This document shows positions 26,013 to 36,201 of a stretch of DNA of 64,000 bases, piece after piece. This DNA comes from an uncultured Clostridia bacterium (lineage in GTDB: Bacteria > Bacillota > Clostridia > UMGS1810), in NCBI GenBank assembly GCA_934454585.1, contig CAKSFP010000007.1:53029-117028 (forward strand), given 5' to 3'. Each line of letters starts with the position of its first letter. Positions within the stretch are counted from its first letter, which is position 1. Made by a program: the position numbers and the translations under genes. A model generated the notes under the pieces. That model ran no database searches, was not told where the DNA came from, and saw nothing but the letters and a program-made list of their open reading frames with translations.

Positions 26013-26046
26013 AAAAAATCCGCAGAAATTTTCTGCGGATTTTTTA
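26013..26046 (+). terminator. Terminator of tig-clpP-clpX
   Basis: Arms AAAAATCCGCAGAA and TTCTGCGGATTTTT around a tiny loop, ending in a T-run. A ribosome site for the next gene follows immediately, so the radical SAM gene must have some read-through or a promoter inside this gap. Confidence 0.85.
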
Positions 26047-26059
26047 TCAGGAGCAAAAA

Positions 26060-27094
26060 ATGAACAAAAAAATATTTCATATACCTATATTTGTCCCTCA
26101 CAAAGGGTGTCCTCATGACTGTGTTTTCTGCAATCAGCGCAAAATAACAGGAATTGAGGAGACAGACGATCTGTCGGGCATAAGAGATACTGTGGAGTCT
26201 TATCTCGATTCTATAGATTCTGGCGTCGGCAGGGACGGCGCATACATAGAGATAGCGTTTTTCGGCGGTAGTTTCACAGCGATAGATTTTTCACGCCGGG
26301 AAGAACTTATGAAACTTGCCAACGAATATCTTATGTCCGGCAGAATCGACGCAATCCGGTGTTCCACGCGTCCCGACTGCATAAACGATGAGATACTTGA
26401 TATGCTTTCGCACTACGGCATGTCTGTCATAGAACTGGGCGTGCAGTCAACGGATAACGAGGTGCTGCGCCTGAGCGCAAGGGGACACACATATGATGAT
26501 GTAAAAAAAGCAGCCGGGCTTATACGCTCTCACGGCATGGATCTCGGTTTGCAGATGATGACCGGCCTGCCGGGCGACACGGAGGATAAATCAATAAAAA
26601 CCGCCGAGGACCTCATCGCGCTCTCGCCCGACTGTGTGCGCATTTATCCCACACTTGTGGTGGAAGATACAAAGCTTAATGATATGTATGAAAAGGGCGA
26701 ATATAAGCCGTTCACTCTTGAAAAAACGGTTGAACTGTGCGCAAAACTTGTAAAGATGTTTGAGCACAGCCATATCAGCATAATACGCATTGGATTGCAA
26801 ACCACAGACAATATAAATGAAAACACGGTGAAAGGTCCGTATCACGCGGCACTGAGAGAACTTGTCATCGGGCGGACTATAAGAGACTGCATAGAAGCTA
26901 ATTTCGATTCATCTGCAAATGAGCTGACTGTGACCGTCTGCCCGTCGCTCGTCTCTGCCGCTGCGGGGCACAAAAAAGCAAACAAAGAATATTTTTACAA
27001 AAAGTATTCGGTCAAATTAAAAGTGACTGCGGATTCGTCTCTCGATGCCGAACATATATCATTTTTGGGCAAAACGGTTGATATATACGAATAA
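26060..27094 (+). CDS. Radical SAM protein (Elp3/coproporphyrinogen oxidase-like)
   Basis: 344 residues. The [4Fe-4S] cluster motif is CPHDCVFC (C-x3-C-x2-C) near residue 15, followed by the FFGGSFTAID glycine-rich SAM strand, the RPDCI strand, and ELGVQSTDNEVL. This arrangement is the Elp3/HemN-like subgroup, found upstream of the smc-ftsY pair in clostridia. The reaction is not known to me; a tRNA-modification-like role is only suggested by the fold. ATG with AGGAGC site. Confidence 0.85.
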   Translation: MNKKIFHIPIFVPHKGCPHDCVFCNQRKITGIEETDDLSGIRDTVESYLDSIDSGVGRDGAYIEIAFFGGSFTAIDFSRREELMKLANEYLMSGRIDAIRCSTRPDCINDEILDMLSHYGMSVIELGVQSTDNEVLRLSARGHTYDDVKKAAGLIRSHGMDLGLQMMTGLPGDTEDKSIKTAEDLIALSPDCVRIYPTLVVEDTKLNDMYEKGEYKPFTLEKTVELCAKLVKMFEHSHISIIRIGLQTTDNINENTVKGPYHAALRELVIGRTIRDCIEANFDSSANELTVTVCPSLVSAAAGHKKANKEYFYKKYSVKLKVTADSSLDAEHISFLGKTVDIYE

Positions 27095-27142
27095 ATATGG
27101 TATCATTATGTTGGATTTATTTTTTTGTAAAGAGGTGTAAAG

Positions 27143-30100
27143 GTGTACTTAAAGGGTATAGAGATTAACGGATTCAAATCCTTTGCGGATAAAATAGACC
27201 TCGAATTCGGTCAGGGCATCACAGCCATTGTCGGGCCGAACGGCAGCGGAAAGAGCAATGTTTCCGACGCCATAAGGTGGGTTCTCGGCGAGCAGAGCGT
27301 TAAGAGTCTGCGCGGCAGCAGAATGGAAGACATCATCTTTGCCGGCACTCAGAAACGCCAGCCCATGGGTTTTGCACAGGTATCGATAACCTTTGACAAC
27401 AAGGACGGCATGTTCAATTCCGATGCGGAGGAAATCAGGGTGACGCGAAAACTCCACCGAAGCGGCGACAGCGAATATCGCATAAACAATGCGCCGTGCA
27501 GACTGCGCGATATCCACGAATTGTTCATGGATACGGGTCTCGGCAGAGAGGGGTATTCTGTCATCGGACAGGGCAAGATAGACCAGATTCTATCGTCAAA
27601 AGCAGAGGAGAGACGCCATATTTTTGAGGAGGCGTCAGGTATCACAAAATATAAATATCGCAAGGCGGAGGCGGAGAAAAAACTCCTTGCAGCAGATGAT
27701 AATCTGCTTCGAATAAAGGATCTTATCACTGCTCTTGCCGATCAGGTTACTCCGCTCGAGACTCAGTCGAAGAAGGCGCGAAAATATCTTGACCTCAGGG
27801 AGCAGCTAAAGGGACTGGATATTAATATATCTATCAGAAACATTGACAAACAGCGCGAAACTCTGGCAGATGGTCAGCGCAATTTCAAAATTGCCTTTGA
27901 CCAACTGAACTGCGAAAAAGAGAAACTTGCGTCCATAGAAAACGGCATAGACGCCAAGACGACCGAACTGTCCCGGCTTAACGAACACATAAACTCAGTG
28001 CGTGAGAAAGCCTTTGCCATGGAGAAAGACAGCGGCAGTCTCGAGAGCCGAATAGAGATTTTGAAAAACGACTGCAAGAACAACGAGGCGAACATTGAAC
28101 GCTGGATTGCCGAGAAAAACTCTCTTGAGGAGAGGGCGTCGCAGTGCGATGCGCGAATAGCGGAGTTGAAAGAGAGTATAACTGCAGCGGACACAGGCAG
28201 AGAGAACACACGCCAAAAGGCGGACGAACTTGAAAAAAAACTTGCCGGAGCAGACAAGCAAATTGCCGACCGTCTTGTCGAGACAGAGGACATGAAGTCG
28301 GAAATTGTGTCTTTGCTCGGCGAGATATCTTCCGTCAAGGCAAAGTCATCGGGCATGGATGTGCTGCTTAAAAATTTTGACGAAAGACGCGACAGCCTTA
28401 AGGGTGATCTTGAATCAAAACGCGAAAAGAGCGCGGAAATTAAAGCGAATCTTGAAAAACTGCGCAAAGCAGACGAGGACAACCGCACAGCTAAGAAAAA
28501 TTGTGCTGCTGACATGGAGAAACTCAAGACGGAGTATTTTTCCGTAGCGGCAAAGCTTGATTCGGCAAAACGCTCACAAAACGAACTTGTCACCCTCCTT
28601 AATGAAAAGCGCTCGCGTATGAATGTGCTGCGTGACCTGGAAAAAAGCTATGAGGGCTACGCAAAGAGCGTCAAATCCATACTTAACCGCGGCATGAGCG
28701 GAGTACACGGGGTTGTGTCAAAACTGCTAACTGTGGACGACAAATACATGACCGCCGTCGAGATTGCTCTCGGCGGTGCGCTGCAGAACATTGTTGTGGA
28801 GAACGAGAGCGTTGCCAAGGAGTGCATTGCTTACCTAAAAGCCAACAAAGTCGGCAGAGCGACATTTTTGCCGCTGACATCCGTACGCAGTGAGGTGATG
28901 AAAAATCCGCCGAAAGGCGAGCGCGGATTTGTGGGAGTTGCATCCGAACTTATCTCGTGTGACAGCCGATACGACGGGATTTTCAAGAGTCTGCTCGGCA
29001 GAACGGTTATTGCTGACAACATAGACAATGCGACAGACATGGCGCGCAGAAACGGATTTAAGCTGAGGATTGTCACTCTCGACGGTCAGCTGCTCAATCC
29101 CGGCGGCTCAATGACCGGCGGAAGCATAGGCAAAAATCAAAGTCTGCTCAGCCGTGCAAGGGATATTGAGCTTATGTCCGCAGAGGTAGAAAAAATGCAA
29201 AAACAAGCTGACAAAACCGATGACGAGATAGCTGATTACAAAGCACAGATAAACGACATGGCAGACAGAAAGCAAAAAATAGAGGATGCAATGCGTGCCT
29301 GTGAGCATGAACAGGTGCGTTTGCAGTCGCTAACAGCATCGGACGAGCGCCTGCTCGCAGAGACGGAGCGCAGTATCGAACTGATCACCAATGAGCGCGG
29401 CGATATCGTCAGCGAGATGGCAGACATTGATAAGCAAAAAGCTGTGTTCAAGGGTGAAATTGTCTCGCGTGAGGAAAAAATCAAAGGAATCCGCTCACAG
29501 CTTGAAAAATTGGAATCCGACGGTGAGCGTCTTGCCGAAGAAAGAGAAAAACTCGTTGCGCAGATAACCGAGACAAAGATTTCCCTTGCGTCGGCTGATA
29601 ATGAAGTTAGGACGATATGCGAAAAAATCGAGTCAGCCGCGGCGGATAAGGAGAATTATCTTAAAGAACATGCTGCCAAGCTTGAAGATATTGAGAACGC
29701 TAAGAAAGCCAATGACGCTATACAGGCGGAGACAGAATCACTGAGAGAGAGAATTAATCAGGCAAAAAGCGGCACCGAGGATTTGCACCGTCAGGTTGAC
29801 GAGGGGCAGAAAAGCTATGACGACGGCAGCCGACGGCTCAAAGAAATGCAACATGAACTCAAATCGCAAAATGTGGTTATATATGACTTGCAGCAGGAGA
29901 CTGTGCGCCTGGAGAGCAAGAACGCAAAGATTGAGTCGGACACCGAGTCTGTCATAGCCAAGCTGTGGGATGACTATGAGCTGACATATAACACAGCGCT
30001 CGAGTTTAAGAAAACCGACTTTAATATGACCGAGGCCCAGAGAGAAGCGGCGTCGCTCCGCTCACAGATAAAGGCACTCGGCAACATAAACATCGACTCT

Positions 30101-30700
30101 ATCGAGCAGTACAAAGAGGTCAAAGAGCGGTTTGATTATCTCACAGAGCAGAAAAAAGACCTTGATGAAACCAAGAAAAAACTTGAACAGATAATCCGGG
30201 AGATGCAGACCGTCATGGTCAAGCAATTTAACGAGAGTTTTGATATCATCAAGCGTAAGTTTAACGAAACCTTTGCCGCGCTGTTCGGCGGTGGCGTCGG
30301 CTCTCTGTCACTCAGCGAGCCGGACAATGTTCTTGAGAGCGGCATTGAGATAGAGGTGCAGCCGCCAGGCAAAAAGCTGCAGAACATGATGGCGCTCTCC
30401 GGCGGAGAGCGGGCACTCTCGGCAATAGCACTGCTGTTCTCTGTGCTCGAGGTTCGCCCGACACCGTTTTGCATACTCGACGAGGTGGAGGCGGCGCTCG
30501 ACGATAACAATGTATATCGCTTTGCCGACTACATCCGCAAGTACAGCAAAAAGACACAGTTTATCGTGGTGACCCACAGACGAGGCACCATGGAGGCAGC
30601 GGACATTATGTACGGCGTAACCATGCAGGAGAAGGGTATATCAAAGCTGCTTAAGCTAAAATTTGAAGATTTGGAGGAATACAGCGCAGATGGGGCTTAA
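27143..30700 (+). CDS. smc: Chromosome partition protein SMC
   Basis: 1185-residue condensin ATPase that compacts and segregates the chromosome. Walker A GPNGSGKSNVSDAIRWVLGE lies near residue 32, two long coiled coils flank a hinge at about 519-660 (GVHGVVSKLL, then LNPGGSMTGGS), the signature LSGGERALSAIALLF is near residue 1083 and Walker B CILDEVEAALDD follows. Length is normal. The GTG start at 27143 has AGAGGTG upstream. It overlaps ftsY by 11 bases, a common clostridial pairing (rnc, usually before smc, is absent). Confidence 0.97.
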   Translation: MYLKGIEINGFKSFADKIDLEFGQGITAIVGPNGSGKSNVSDAIRWVLGEQSVKSLRGSRMEDIIFAGTQKRQPMGFAQVSITFDNKDGMFNSDAEEIRVTRKLHRSGDSEYRINNAPCRLRDIHELFMDTGLGREGYSVIGQGKIDQILSSKAEERRHIFEEASGITKYKYRKAEAEKKLLAADDNLLRIKDLITALADQVTPLETQSKKARKYLDLREQLKGLDINISIRNIDKQRETLADGQRNFKIAFDQLNCEKEKLASIENGIDAKTTELSRLNEHINSVREKAFAMEKDSGSLESRIEILKNDCKNNEANIERWIAEKNSLEERASQCDARIAELKESITAADTGRENTRQKADELEKKLAGADKQIADRLVETEDMKSEIVSLLGEISSVKAKSSGMDVLLKNFDERRDSLKGDLESKREKSAEIKANLEKLRKADEDNRTAKKNCAADMEKLKTEYFSVAAKLDSAKRSQNELVTLLNEKRSRMNVLRDLEKSYEGYAKSVKSILNRGMSGVHGVVSKLLTVDDKYMTAVEIALGGALQNIVVENESVAKECIAYLKANKVGRATFLPLTSVRSEVMKNPPKGERGFVGVASELISCDSRYDGIFKSLLGRTVIADNIDNATDMARRNGFKLRIVTLDGQLLNPGGSMTGGSIGKNQSLLSRARDIELMSAEVEKMQKQADKTDDEIADYKAQINDMADRKQKIEDAMRACEHEQVRLQSLTASDERLLAETERSIELITNERGDIVSEMADIDKQKAVFKGEIVSREEKIKGIRSQLEKLESDGERLAEEREKLVAQITETKISLASADNEVRTICEKIESAAADKENYLKEHAAKLEDIENAKKANDAIQAETESLRERINQAKSGTEDLHRQVDEGQKSYDDGSRRLKEMQHELKSQNVVIYDLQQETVRLESKNAKIESDTESVIAKLWDDYELTYNTALEFKKTDFNMTEAQREAASLRSQIKALGNINIDSIEQYKEVKERFDYLTEQKKDLDETKKKLEQIIREMQTVMVKQFNESFDIIKRKFNETFAALFGGGVGSLSLSEPDNVLESGIEIEVQPPGKKLQNMMALSGGERALSAIALLFSVLEVRPTPFCILDEVEAALDDNNVYRFADYIRKYSKKTQFIVVTHRRGTMEAADIMYGVTMQEKGISKLLKLKFEDLEEYSADGA

Positions 30701-32006
30701 AGACACATTCGGACGGTGGTTCGGAAAAAGCAATGCCGATGAGGAAAAAATATCGGAAAAAGATAATGCAGAGATAATTGAAGAAACGGCGGACGCTGCG
30801 AAAGTTGACGCGGATGCGGCAGATATTGAAAAAGCGGCGGAAACCGAGGAAAAGCATGAAAATGCGGAAACGGCCGATGAAACCGAGGAAGGGGCGGATG
30901 ACGAAGCTTGCGCCGATGGATCGATTTATGAAGAAACGGCGGCGAAAGAAGAATCAACCGATGAGCCGGCACATGATGAATCGGAAGAAACAGCCGATGA
31001 AACCGAGGTTGAAACAGCGAAAAAAACAGAAGAAAACGAAGAAAAAACGGAGAGTGCCGCGACCGAATCGCTCGCCGAAAAGCCGTCAGAGAAAAAAGGC
31101 TTTTTTGCGCGGCTCATAAGCGGACTGGAAAAGACGAGGAAGTCTTTTAATGATAAGATTGACTCCGTGCTTAAGATGTTCACAAAGATTGATGAAGATT
31201 TATTTGAGGAGCTCGAAGAGGCACTTATTCTCGCTGATGTGGGCGTTGAAACTTCCACATATATCGTCGGCAGACTGCGCGAATCCGTTAAAGAAAACCA
31301 CATAAAGGAACCGAGAGAAGTCAAGGCAGAGATTGAGAGAATCATCTCTGACATACTCAGTGCAAACGACACGACAATGCGGCTCGACACCACGCCGTCC
31401 GTTATAATGGTGATCGGTGTAAACGGTGTCGGCAAGACAACATCTATAGGCAAGATGGCGGCGCGCTACAAGGCGCAGGGCAAAAAAGTCATCCTCGGCG
31501 CGGCGGATACTTTCCGTGCGGCGGCGATAGACCAGCTGCAAATATGGGCGGACAGATCCGGAATAGACATTGTCCGTCACCGTGAGGGGGCAGACCCGGC
31601 GGCTGTGGTGTTCGACACCATTACCGCAGCAAAGGCACGCGGTGCGGATATAATCATCCTTGATACTGCCGGCAGACTGCACAACAAAAAGAACCTCATG
31701 GACGAGCTGAATAAGATTTTCCGCGTCATGGAGAGGGAACTCCCCGGCTGCTCCAAGGAAACCCTGCTTGTGCTCGACGCCACCACCGGGCAGAATGCCG
31801 TGAGCCAGGTTAAACTTTTCCGAGAGAGTGCGGATATATCGGGAATTATCCTTACCAAACTTGACGGCAGCGCACGCGGCGGCATAGTGCTTGCCATAGC
31901 GCATGAGGAGGGTATCCCCGTGAAACTTGTCGGAGTGGGCGAGGGTATAGACGATTTGCAGACTTTTGATTCCGGCGATTTCGCCAAGGCGTTGTTTGCG
32001 GAATAA
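30690..32006 (+). CDS. ftsY: Signal recognition particle receptor FtsY
   Basis: 438-residue SRP receptor GTPase. Residues 1-135 form an acidic Glu/Ala/Asp repeat-rich region (membrane association), the N domain begins about 137 with GFFARLISGLEKTR, and the G domain shows GVNGVGKTT, DTFRAAAIDQL, DTAGR, TKLDG and SARGG. It docks ribosome-nascent chains at the membrane translocon. ATG 30690 lies within the smc end with GGAGGA 12 bases upstream. The acidic extension is long, but such extensions vary in this family. Confidence 0.96.
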   Translation: MGLKDTFGRWFGKSNADEEKISEKDNAEIIEETADAAKVDADAADIEKAAETEEKHENAETADETEEGADDEACADGSIYEETAAKEESTDEPAHDESEETADETEVETAKKTEENEEKTESAATESLAEKPSEKKGFFARLISGLEKTRKSFNDKIDSVLKMFTKIDEDLFEELEEALILADVGVETSTYIVGRLRESVKENHIKEPREVKAEIERIISDILSANDTTMRLDTTPSVIMVIGVNGVGKTTSIGKMAARYKAQGKKVILGAADTFRAAAIDQLQIWADRSGIDIVRHREGADPAAVVFDTITAAKARGADIIILDTAGRLHNKKNLMDELNKIFRVMERELPGCSKETLLVLDATTGQNAVSQVKLFRESADISGIILTKLDGSARGGIVLAIAHEEGIPVKLVGVGEGIDDLQTFDSGDFAKALFAE

Positions 32007-32056
32007 ATAAAAATTAATAAAAATTAAAAAAGCTCTGTTATACAAGCAAAATCACC

Positions 32057-32085
32057 TTGCATATTGCAACAATATAGTATATAAT
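32057..32085 (+). promoter_or_regulatory. Promoter of the 729-residue secreted protein gene
   Basis: TTGCAT (32057-32062), 17-base spacer, TATAAT (32080-32085). Confidence 0.7.
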
Positions 32086-32137
32086 TATTGTAGTATTCAA
32101 ATTACGATAAACATAAAAAGTAAAAGGAGGAATTATT

Positions 32138-34327
32138 GTGTTGAAGAAAATTTTGCCGGCAGTGCTTTGCGCTTTGGCGCTGTTTTGCACTGTAGCATTT
32201 GCCGCAGACGATATTCAGGCGGGCGACACTGCCTATGTTGTGTACGGCGGCACCGTAATGGTTACAAAAAACGCCACTTATTCCGGGGGCGTAAGTGAAA
32301 TCAGCAAAGGAACATCTGTGACGGTCCTTGAGGCTTATGTAATAGGAGAGGACAACAGAAAGTTTCATAAAATTCAGTTATCCGACGGCACTGTCGGATA
32401 TGTCCTTGCCTACACGACAGCCCGTGAAACGGAGCCGATACTCGGAGCCGGTGCGGCTGTTGAAAAGGACCTGAACAAACAGTGGGCGGCGTCCGATACC
32501 GACAAGTATTCGCATGCGATAGAGATGACATTTCTCTCTGATTACATCTACGGCGGCAGCAAGACCACCGAGGGTCAGGAATGGAATTTCTATGCCAAAG
32601 TGCCGACTGAGTGGGTAAGACATTCGCGCCCGGCATCACTGCCGCTTGTGGGAATGGCTATCGTACATATTGGCGATGAAGGAAAAATCGGTTCGGTAAA
32701 AGCCTCGTTCTATCCCGGCAATCCGCCGATCAACTATCATTCAAAAAGACTTGACGATCTGAGAGAAATAGGCTATGCGCCGATTTTCGGAGAAAACAGC
32801 AGGACAGAAGCAAACGCCAACACCGCGTTCTATGCCACAACGACAAGCGAATTTGAAGTTGTAGCCTATAACGAAAAGTGGGTTGCCGTATGGAGTGATG
32901 GCGGTGTTGACGAAACACGCGGCTCAATCAGACAGTGCGGCGAGAAGGACGGTACTGCTTTTACAAGCTGGAAACCGGGAGTATATTTCCTCCCGAGAAA
33001 CAACTGCTATATCTTAGACATCAACAACCAGGTGTCAACTCCTCCGCAGATTCAGGCGGTAGGCAAGGCAACGGGTCTTTTGATGGTTAAGACAACTCCG
33101 GACAATACTGATTATGTAAAATCCGGCGTTATTAAAATCAATCAGTCGGTTCAGATTGTAGACGCAACTCCGCATAACGGTCATTACAAGATTTATTATA
33201 AAAAAGGTCTTTATTATGTTGACGCGAAGTATGTAAACATGCAGCTTGCAAACACCGAGAAACCTACAACTCAGTACAAAGCAATAGCTGCCGTTGACAC
33301 TGACATTTCCGACGGTTCGTCGGTTGTCGGCGCAGTTAAAAAGGGCGCGGCAATCGATGTTATCGATATGAACTATGACGGAACAAACTCGAAAATCTGG
33401 TTTAATTCAAAGATGTGTTACATTCCGACAAGCAAACTCGATGAATTCACCAAAACTTTGTCCGCGGCAGACACCGCACTGCTCGGTGCGCCTATAGGTG
33501 TGCTGTCCGTAGATACGGCATGGAGTGCATTGGGTGCGCTGACATACTCTGCCGAGGGAATTGCAAAGCTGAAAGCATATCATTTCGGATATATCAATGT
33601 TGATGAGAACAAGATGTCGGAGTACGGCGCTTGGGTTCGCTCAAACAACGGTGACATCAACACGATAAACGACAGAGACTGGGTTAATGTATACGGCATT
33701 GAGGAATTTTCATTTGACCGCGACGAGGATATGAAGGATATTCTAGATCCCGCCGACTATGAGCCGTGGATTATAACAGGTAAAATCTATACCATTTTCT
33801 ATAACGGAGAAATTCGCTACCTGGTTCACGAGGATGATCAACACGATACATTTACTTATTATCCCGGAAACGGATTCAGCAAAGACTCCGTTGCAAAGAC
33901 GCAGACGGTTTCCCTGGAAGGACGCAAGTTTAACACCGTTGCATACAACATTGACGACAACAACTATTTTAAGCTTAGAGACATTGCGGAAATCCTTGAC
34001 GGAACCATCAAAGGCTTTGATGTTAAGTATGACGCTGCAACAAACTCCATTGATATGCTGAGTTTTTATGATTACACACCTGCCGGCGGTGAGTTAACAC
34101 CGGGTGACGGCGTTGCGAGAAAGGCTTATTCGTCATCGGCATTTTTGACGCTTGACGGTGTGCCGATCAAGGCGACTTGCTTTAATATCAATGATAACAA
34201 CTACTTTAAGCTTCGCGATATAACAGACGCGCTTGACTGCCGCGTTGAGTGGGACGAAAGCACCCAGATGATTTGGGTCATTCCGGCGAGAACCGCGTAT
34301 GATGATCCCGATGAGATAGTGGGTTGA
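32138..34327 (+). CDS. Secreted protein with SH3-like and copper-amine-oxidase-type stalk domains
   Basis: 729 residues with a signal peptide (ILPAVLCALALFCTVAFA). An SH3-type segment (about 30-110, GDTAYVVYGGTVMV to GTVGYVLA) is followed by a large unassigned region. Two C-terminal copies of the copper-amine-oxidase N-terminal (stalk) domain carry the shared core YNIDDNNYFKLRDIAEIL and FNINDNNYFKLRDITDAL. These domains are common on secreted clostridial proteins and do not imply oxidase activity. GTG start with AAAGGAGG site. Probably surface-retained or secreted; partner unknown. Confidence 0.85.
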   Translation: MLKKILPAVLCALALFCTVAFAADDIQAGDTAYVVYGGTVMVTKNATYSGGVSEISKGTSVTVLEAYVIGEDNRKFHKIQLSDGTVGYVLAYTTARETEPILGAGAAVEKDLNKQWAASDTDKYSHAIEMTFLSDYIYGGSKTTEGQEWNFYAKVPTEWVRHSRPASLPLVGMAIVHIGDEGKIGSVKASFYPGNPPINYHSKRLDDLREIGYAPIFGENSRTEANANTAFYATTTSEFEVVAYNEKWVAVWSDGGVDETRGSIRQCGEKDGTAFTSWKPGVYFLPRNNCYILDINNQVSTPPQIQAVGKATGLLMVKTTPDNTDYVKSGVIKINQSVQIVDATPHNGHYKIYYKKGLYYVDAKYVNMQLANTEKPTTQYKAIAAVDTDISDGSSVVGAVKKGAAIDVIDMNYDGTNSKIWFNSKMCYIPTSKLDEFTKTLSAADTALLGAPIGVLSVDTAWSALGALTYSAEGIAKLKAYHFGYINVDENKMSEYGAWVRSNNGDINTINDRDWVNVYGIEEFSFDRDEDMKDILDPADYEPWIITGKIYTIFYNGEIRYLVHEDDQHDTFTYYPGNGFSKDSVAKTQTVSLEGRKFNTVAYNIDDNNYFKLRDIAEILDGTIKGFDVKYDAATNSIDMLSFYDYTPAGGELTPGDGVARKAYSSSAFLTLDGVPIKATCFNINDNNYFKLRDITDALDCRVEWDESTQMIWVIPARTAYDDPDEIVG

Positions 34328-34348
34328 TTTTCAAAAAGTATTAATTTA

Positions 34349-34397
34349 ATCCGATATAAGGTTTGGAAGTTTTCCGGACTTTATATCGGATTTTTTT
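34349..34397 (+). terminator. Terminator of the secreted protein gene
   Basis: Arms 34349-34360 and 34381-34392 with a GGAAGTTTTCC inner region, then T7. Confidence 0.85.
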
Positions 34398-34438
34398 AAT
34401 TTGATGATGTCGTTTTGCAACGAATAACCGCAGTAAAC

Positions 34439-34466
34439 GGGTCATGAGGTCATCGATCACTACAGG
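34439..34466. repeat. Degenerate copy of a dispersed GGGTCATGAGGTCATCGA-type intergenic repeat
   Basis: This stretch matches, with a few changes, the complement of the 63898-63919 palindrome and its flank (GGGTC-ATGA-GTCATCGA-CTAC). It sits between the terminator and the sugar transporter promoter. See 63807-63996 for the less decayed copy. Confidence 0.4.
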
Positions 34467-34501
34467 TAATTTGTCATTTTTTTGAGTTTGATCTAATAAC
34501 A

Positions 34502-34517
34502 TTTACAATTGTGTAAA
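34502..34517. promoter_or_regulatory. Palindrome TTTACAATTGTGTAAA upstream of the sugar transporter
   Basis: Perfect 6-bp arms (TTTACA/TGTAAA) around four bases, 118 bases upstream of the promoter at 34620. The form is that of a GntR- or LacI-type operator. No regulator gene is adjacent. Confidence 0.3.
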
Positions 34518-34590
34518 CATCTTTGTGCCGTTCCGCAAAGAAATGTTTGTTTCGATGTCAAAATTAAAAAATCACATCAACCTTTTCAAA

Positions 34591-34607
34591 AAAACACATC
34601 GTGTTTT
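34591..34607. promoter_or_regulatory. Palindrome AAAACACATCGTGTTTT at the sugar transporter promoter
   Basis: Perfect 7-bp arms around ATC, ending 13 bases before the -35 element of the promoter at 34620. Position fits an activator or repressor site. Confidence 0.35.
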
Positions 34608-34619
34608 CATTTTTGAACA

Positions 34620-34648
34620 TTGATTGCCAATTAAATTTATTGTAGAAT
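34620..34648 (+). promoter_or_regulatory. Promoter of the sugar ABC transporter operon
   Basis: TTGATT (34620-34625), 17-base spacer, TAGAAT (34643-34648). The remaining sequence of the 34398-34697 gap holds only the repeat and the two palindromes listed separately. Confidence 0.55.
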
Positions 34649-34697
34649 AATATCAGAAATTGAAACGGCAACAAAACTTATGAAAGGAATGATGAAG

Positions 34698-36188
34698 GTG
34701 TCTGATTATATTCTTGAACTGAAAGGAATCACAAAGATTTTCCCGGGCGTCAAGGCTCTGGATAATGTGCATTTTCAGTTGAAAAAAGGCGAAATTCATG
34801 CACTGATGGGCGAGAACGGTGCCGGAAAATCCACTTTTATCAAGGTGATAACCGGAGTACATATCCCCGAAGAAGGAGAGATATATCTAAAAGGCGAGAA
34901 GGTGTCGTTCAAAAACCCTAAGGATGCGCAGAATTGCAGCATAGCGGCGATATATCAGCATGGAACCACATATCCGTACCTGAGCGTCACGGAGAACATA
35001 TTCATCGGTCACGAAAAAATGACCAAGTTCAAAACAATAGACTGGAACCGCATGCACGCCGAGGCGAAGGAGCTGCTCGAGCATATCGGCAGTGACATCG
35101 ATCCGCACGCAAGCATGGGAAACCTCACCGTAGCCGAGCAGCAGGTTGTGGAGATTGCCAAGGCGATATCAACTCACGCCGAGATAATCATCATGGATGA
35201 ACCTACGGCGGCGCTCTCCAAGAGAGAATGTGAGGGACTGTACAAGATTGCCGAGCAGCTCAGGGATGAGGGCAAGTCGATAATCTTTATTTCACACAGA
35301 TTTGAAGATATGTACAGACTGGCATCAAGAGTAACGGTGTTCCGCGATGCGCAGTACATCGGCACATGGGATGTGGACGGCATATCAAACGATGTGCTCA
35401 TATCCAAGATGGTCGGCAGAGAGATAAAAGATATTTACCCCAAGCTTACGGTTGAGTGCGGCAAAGAGGTATTCCGCGTGGAGAACCTGAGCAAGACCGG
35501 TTACTACCGCGATGTGACATTCGGAGTGCATGAGGGAGAGATCCTTGCGGTGACAGGTCTTGTAGGTGCCGGCAGAACGGAAGTGTTCCAAGGAATAATG
35601 GGTATAGAAAAGCCGGATAGCGGCAAAATCTATCTTGACGGAAAACGCATAAAGATAAATCACCCCGAGGAGGCTATGGAAGCCGGGATAGGCTATCTGC
35701 CGGAAGACAGACAAAAACAGGGTCTTATCCTCGACTGGGGACTGGGACAGAATGTAACACTGTCTACACTGGAGAAATTCACAAAGTTCACAATAATCAA
35801 TAAGCGGAAAGAAAACGCCAGGGCAAAAGAACTTCTTGAAAAAGTAAAGACCAAGGCACTGTCGGTATACGACAAAGCATCAAGCCTGTCCGGCGGTAAT
35901 CAGCAAAAGGTTATCGTGGCAAAGGTGCTCAGCTCAGATCTCAAGGTCATCATACTTGACGAACCCACAAAGGGTGTTGATGTTGGTGCAAAGGCTCAGA
36001 TATATGAAATTATGTCTGAACTTGCAAAATCCGGGTATGCAGTGATAATGATATCTTCGGAGATGCCTGAGGTGCTCGGCATGGCAGACAGAATATTGGT
36101 TATGAAAGAAGGCAGAGTATCAAGAATATTTGATGATGCCAAGGGCGTTACTCAGGAAATGATTCTTGAATCTGCAATGAATATGTGA
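34698..36188 (+). CDS. Sugar ABC transporter ATPase with two ATP-binding cassettes
   Basis: About 496 residues of the RbsA/MglA/XylG type. The first cassette has GENGAGKSTFIK, NLTVAEQQVVEIAKA and IIIMDEPTAALS; the second has a degenerate Walker A (GLVGAGRTEVF), LSGGNQQKVIVAKVL and VIILDEPTKGVDVGA, as usual in this class. The start is probably GTG 34698: the family begins at xSDYILELKGITKxFPGVKAL and AAAGGA lies nine bases before it; ATGs at 34680-34692 are alternatives. It powers import with the two permeases downstream. Confidence 0.9.
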   Translation: MSDYILELKGITKIFPGVKALDNVHFQLKKGEIHALMGENGAGKSTFIKVITGVHIPEEGEIYLKGEKVSFKNPKDAQNCSIAAIYQHGTTYPYLSVTENIFIGHEKMTKFKTIDWNRMHAEAKELLEHIGSDIDPHASMGNLTVAEQQVVEIAKAISTHAEIIIMDEPTAALSKRECEGLYKIAEQLRDEGKSIIFISHRFEDMYRLASRVTVFRDAQYIGTWDVDGISNDVLISKMVGREIKDIYPKLTVECGKEVFRVENLSKTGYYRDVTFGVHEGEILAVTGLVGAGRTEVFQGIMGIEKPDSGKIYLDGKRIKINHPEEAMEAGIGYLPEDRQKQGLILDWGLGQNVTLSTLEKFTKFTIINKRKENARAKELLEKVKTKALSVYDKASSLSGGNQQKVIVAKVLSSDLKVIILDEPTKGVDVGAKAQIYEIMSELAKSGYAVIMISSEMPEVLGMADRILVMKEGRVSRIFDDAKGVTQEMILESAMNM

Positions 36189-36201
36189 GGCGGTGATACA
36201 A

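Noticed and set aside
32138..34327. Copper amine oxidase enzyme
   Set aside because: Only the N-terminal-type stalk domain is present; no topaquinone or copper-binding catalytic domain.
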